Shown: piece after piece, positions 60,803 through 64,000 of the stretch | Position numbering within the stretch: the stretch's first letter is position 1 | Layout of the letters: each line of letters starts with the position of its first letter | NCBI GenBank assembly: GCA_005765155.1 | Contig: VCCP01000003.1 | Location: 3,844,001-3,908,000, forward strand | DNA length: 64,000 bases | DNA from: Zelopaecilomyces penicillatus | Taxonomy: Eukaryota; Ascomycota; Sordariomycetes; Hypocreales; Pseudodiploosporaceae | Reading direction: 5' to 3' | The notes under the pieces: model-generated | The model's database searches: none | Seen by the model: only the letters and a program-made list of their open reading frames with translations | Told to the model about the DNA's origin: nothing | Made by a program: the position numbers and the translations under genes

Positions 60803-63006
60803 TGTAGATATTGTTGATAAAATTTCGCAAGAGAAACTGGATATAACTTTGTTTGTGAATTTGTAAAAAAAAAAATGGGGTGTTGTTACAATAGACAAAG
60901 GCTCAGGTACGGTTGAGAGAACTGTGTGATTCAAAGGATGTGTGTGTGTGGGTGGTGTATGAGTCCGGGAAAAGAATAGAGGGGAGCTTTGGAGCCTTTA
61001 TTTACATAATTTTTTTTTTAAAAAAAATTGGAAGCACAGCGAAAGGCAACGGACAAATGATACATTTCCGGTACGCTGTCTGTCTGCCTGTCTGTTTGTC
61101 TCATAGGGGATCCCGAATATGTGGCCATGACTCTGGAAGTGTGGCCTTGGCGGGGTCCTCTGTACGAAGCGCCTGACGTGCCGAGTTGTCCGTGTCAACG
61201 GCATCACTGAGCCGAGAGGTATGGGGCAAAGATACCTCTACTGGAAGCAGTCTGCGGCGGCTGGGAGAAGTAGCAGTATGTAGGTATTCCCTGTCAGCTC
61301 CCTAATTCGTAGACTTACAGGTACTAAGGTGATTATCGATGCACGAAGGTGTTTACAGAGTACCTAGTTAGTCAATCGTGGCTTTGGCCCTCGTGTTTGC
61401 ACTTGGTATCCAATGTGACTTTTTTGCCATTCGTTGAAGCTGGTGTGCATGGCCTGTGAGCTTGGAACAAAGCCCGCAGGGGTTCGTAGAGAAAGAATAC
61501 TGGCAAGGAGCTGAAGGACACGCGTTATGGGAATGTTCATAGTTTACTCCTATCACAAGAAGGGCAGGCCTCGAGGCACAGCCACCAAGCCATCAGTCCA
61601 CCAATCCATCAGGTTGATAGTATCACTTGGTGGTCTGTCCCTACTGAACTACAGGTAGCCCGAGTACTTTGATAACGGACAATGTCAACCTATAGTACAT
61701 GTCGACGGCAGAACCGACCCGGTTCTTTGAATGTCCGTCCTCATAAAATCTCGCAAACCTGAAGCTTTGCCTGTTGGACCCCAACACTCGCAGGGTGCCG
61801 TGCATGTCGCTGTTCTCGGAATCTCGGCATGCTGCCGAAAGTGCCGTATTCTACTGCTACAGGTTACGCAACTCCGGATAGCGGCAGCCTGTGGAATAAT
61901 TGAACGGATGGGATCTTGTTGAAGCAGGTCCACGAAAGGGCCTCCCAGCATATTGAAAAAGAGGAAGGTGTATAACTAATTCAGGTATGAGACGGAACGG
62001 CAAACCAAAGCCTGCGAGTATTCCCGGTGGCCCCTCCGTTGGGTTCTTGTGCGGATACAAAACATAACGCATCGCTTTTGGCAACCTGCGACATGGATTC
62101 AAAAGGGCACAAGATAAAAGTGCTTAACGGCTATCTTGTGACTTTGGGCCAGATGTGACGCTGAGGCATGTTGAGCCAGATGCCGTCCAAGACATGAGAA
62201 GCAGGCACATGATTATCTGTTGTTGAACGCTGTCGCACGCCGTTCGACTTGACTGTACCTATTTACAAGGTATGCCCCGATTCTTTAATGTGCTTGCATA
62301 CACTGATGGTACATGAGAACAATATCACTAATGACAGAGATCTAGGAGGAAAAGACCATATAGTCATTATCTCTTGGTACATGCTCTCCTGAAAGCAATG
62401 GATGCGTGACTTGTGTAAATGCCCCCATCGTGACCCCTTTTTCGGGGATGTGCGAGCCCATCACGCGGACCACCAGACGTTATTAGTGGTGTTTTTAGGT
62501 GATCAAGCGCCCAAAAAGACCCCTCGCCGCGGGGGGGGGGGGGGCATTTTGGGGGTTCATGCCCCAGTTATAGAGCGTTGGGTACCTGAGCATGGGAATG
62601 ACGTCTCAATAACTTTAATATTAGCCGATGATGTCCCGGCACCTCGCGGAAACGTGGAATCATCAGGGTTGGGCTGGGGGCTGAGCCAACAGGGCAACAT
62701 TGTTCACTTCGGACAGGACACTTGATAAGTTTTACCAGCAACATCTTTTTACTGCGAATGGATGCCAGTTGGACGCCATGTGTAGTCTGTAAATCTCTAT
62801 ACTCACAGCGCAGAGTCCACCCACCAATGCCTTGATTGTCGAACGCTGAGGCCGCACCTCCTCCTTCGCCCGAATCTCCTTGAACTTCCCCAACCGGCTC
62901 ACCAGCCTTGGGCCGCTCTCCCCCCATCGACCACCAACGCTTTCTCAGTCGACCAGCAGAGAGCGGGTGCAGATAGGAGTCATTACGGCCAAACGTCCTC
63001 GACAAT
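60803..63006. other. intergenic region between the CYSTM gene and the kinase gene
   Basis: Divergent spacer of about 2.2 kb. It contains a T10/A9 palindromic run near 61010-61027, a (CTGT)n run near 61077-61096 and a G14 run at 62531-62544. Open frames on both strands lack domains. The last about 150 bp before 63007 are C-rich, probably the kinase leader. Confidence 0.4.
62531..62544. repeat. G14 homopolymer
   Basis: Fourteen consecutive G residues in the spacer upstream of the kinase gene. Confidence 0.85.
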
Positions 63007-64000
63007 ATGACTTCTCACGGGCACCGCATGGCACCGCACTCGGCTCCCAGACACGCTGCCCACGGTGGCTACGGCGCTCCTATGGCCCAACCCGCTGCGG
63101 CACCTCCAGGCACATTCGCGCCGGGCACCAAGATCCAGATTGGCAGCCACCGTGTTCTCATACAAAAATATCTATCAGAGGGTGGTTTTGCCCACGTCTA
63201 CTTGGTGAAGCTTCCCAAGCCAATCGACGGCACCGACCTGGCCGTTCTTAAGAGAGTTGCCGTGCCTGATAAAGACTCGTTGCGGGGCATGCGCACCGAG
63301 GTCGAAACCATGAAGCGACTCAAGGGACACCGGCCTATTGTCACGTATATGGACTCACATGCGTCGGAGCTGCAAGGAGGGGGGTATGAAGTCTTCCTCC
63401 TGATGGAGTACTGCGACGGAGGCGGCCTGATCGACTTCATGAACACTCGCCTGCAGCACCGCCTGACCGAGCCCGAAATCATAAGCATTTTTACCGATAT
63501 AGCTGAGGGACTCGCCTGTATGCACTACCTGAAGCCAGCCCTCTTGCATCGAGACATCAAGGTCGAAAACGTACTCATCACCAACCGCGACAATGTTCGC
63601 CGGTTTAAACTCTGCGACTTTGGGTCCGCTTCGGCGCCCAAACCAGCCCCGACAACCGTGGTTGAGTGTCGCTTGATGGATGAAGACGTTCAAAAACACA
63701 CCACTTTGCAGTATCGAAGTCCTGAAATGGTTGATGTTTACCGAAAACAACCCATGAACGAGAAATCCGATATCTGGGCGTTGGGCGTTCTTCTCTACAA
63801 GCTTTGCTACTATACGACGCCATTTGAGGACCAGGGACAGCTGGCAATTCTGAATGCAAGCTTTAAATATCCCAGCCACCCAGTCTTTTCAGATAGACTA
63901 AAGATCCTGATAGGTATGGTATTACCAGCTGAAAACTTACGGTTGATGTTGACTAAAACTCCTTAGGCTCCATGTTGAAGGAGAGTATGCAGGCTCGACC
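63007..64000 (+). CDS. Ark/NAK-family serine/threonine kinase (Ark1/Prk1/AAK1-like), 3' end outside the window
   Basis: Exon 1 is 63007-63913. A 53-bp intron (GTATGG...CTTAG) ends at 63966, and exon 2 starts at 63967 and runs off the window. 313 residues are visible. The N-terminus is His/Ala/Pro-rich; the kinase domain starts at about 42 (GTKIQIGSHRVLIQKYLSEGG). Visible catalytic features: Gly-rich loop SEGGFAHVY, Lys82 in AVLKRV, HRDIKVEN at 181-188, DFG at 204-206 and the NAK-type activation segment ending TLQYRSPEMVD. The family phosphorylates endocytic adaptors and regulates actin patches and clathrin-mediated endocytosis in yeast. All catalytic residues are present, so it should be active. 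The missing C-terminal part is usually long and Pro/Gln-rich. Confidence 0.92.

Noticed and set aside
1..64000. Biosynthetic gene cluster or lipid-metabolism cluster
   Set aside because: Several genes involve lipids, but they act in different organelles and pathways, lie on both strands with long spacers, and no synthase, P450 or cluster regulator links them.

Overview
The window looks like nuclear DNA from a filamentous ascomycete, most likely a sordariomycete (a Hypocreales-like fungus). This is an inference from four things: fungal-specific families (sphingolipid C9-methyltransferase, Zn2Cys6 regulator, HeLo-domain protein, CYSTM protein), short GT-AG introns of about 50-270 bp, roughly balanced base composition, and one AT-saturated transposon carrying the mutation pattern of repeat-induced point mutation (RIP). 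No operons, CRISPR arrays or prokaryotic signals were seen.

Layout. 0-17 kb is gene-dense: a possible tiny spliced gene (85-365), a membrane-anchored sterol esterase/acid lipase (-), the peroxisomal AAA ATPase PEX6 (+, 3 exons), an SH3BGR/glutaredoxin-fold protein with a huge charged tail (-), a small secreted 4-Cys protein (+) preceded by a frameshifted paralogous relic, a divergent FolD-like protein (-) and a sphingolipid C9-methyltransferase (-, 4 exons). From 17 to 33.5 kb I see no convincing gene except one weak small candidate; this desert holds a 2.1-kb Tc1/mariner-type element (23803-25932) with near-perfect 38-bp terminal inverted repeats and a RIP-destroyed transposase. From 33.5 to 64 kb genes return: a GPI-anchored Ser/Thr-rich wall protein (-), an HTD2-type hot-dog dehydratase (+), GPI13/PIG-O (-), a cytochrome b561-domain protein with a long disordered tail (-), an intron-containing tRNA-Glu(CTC) (-), a half-size ABCG transporter (-), a Zn2Cys6 transcription factor (-), a HeLo-domain/pseudokinase protein with a GC-AG intron (+), a 73-residue CYSTM protein assembled from two short exons (-), and the 5' part of an Ark/NAK-family kinase (+) that runs off the right edge.

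Several genes touch lipids and membranes (sterol esterase, PEX6, C9-methyltransferase, HTD2-type dehydratase, GPI-anchor synthesis, ABCG transporter). They use separate promoters on both strands and I read this as ordinary housekeeping co-location, not a cluster. The most interesting items are the MLKL-like HeLo-pseudokinase next to the CYSTM gene, the secreted-protein/relic pair, the FolD homologue lacking the usual nucleotide-binding signature, and the RIP-mutated transposon with preserved ends. All exon boundaries were derived by hand from splice consensus and reading-frame continuity; none is confirmed by transcripts.
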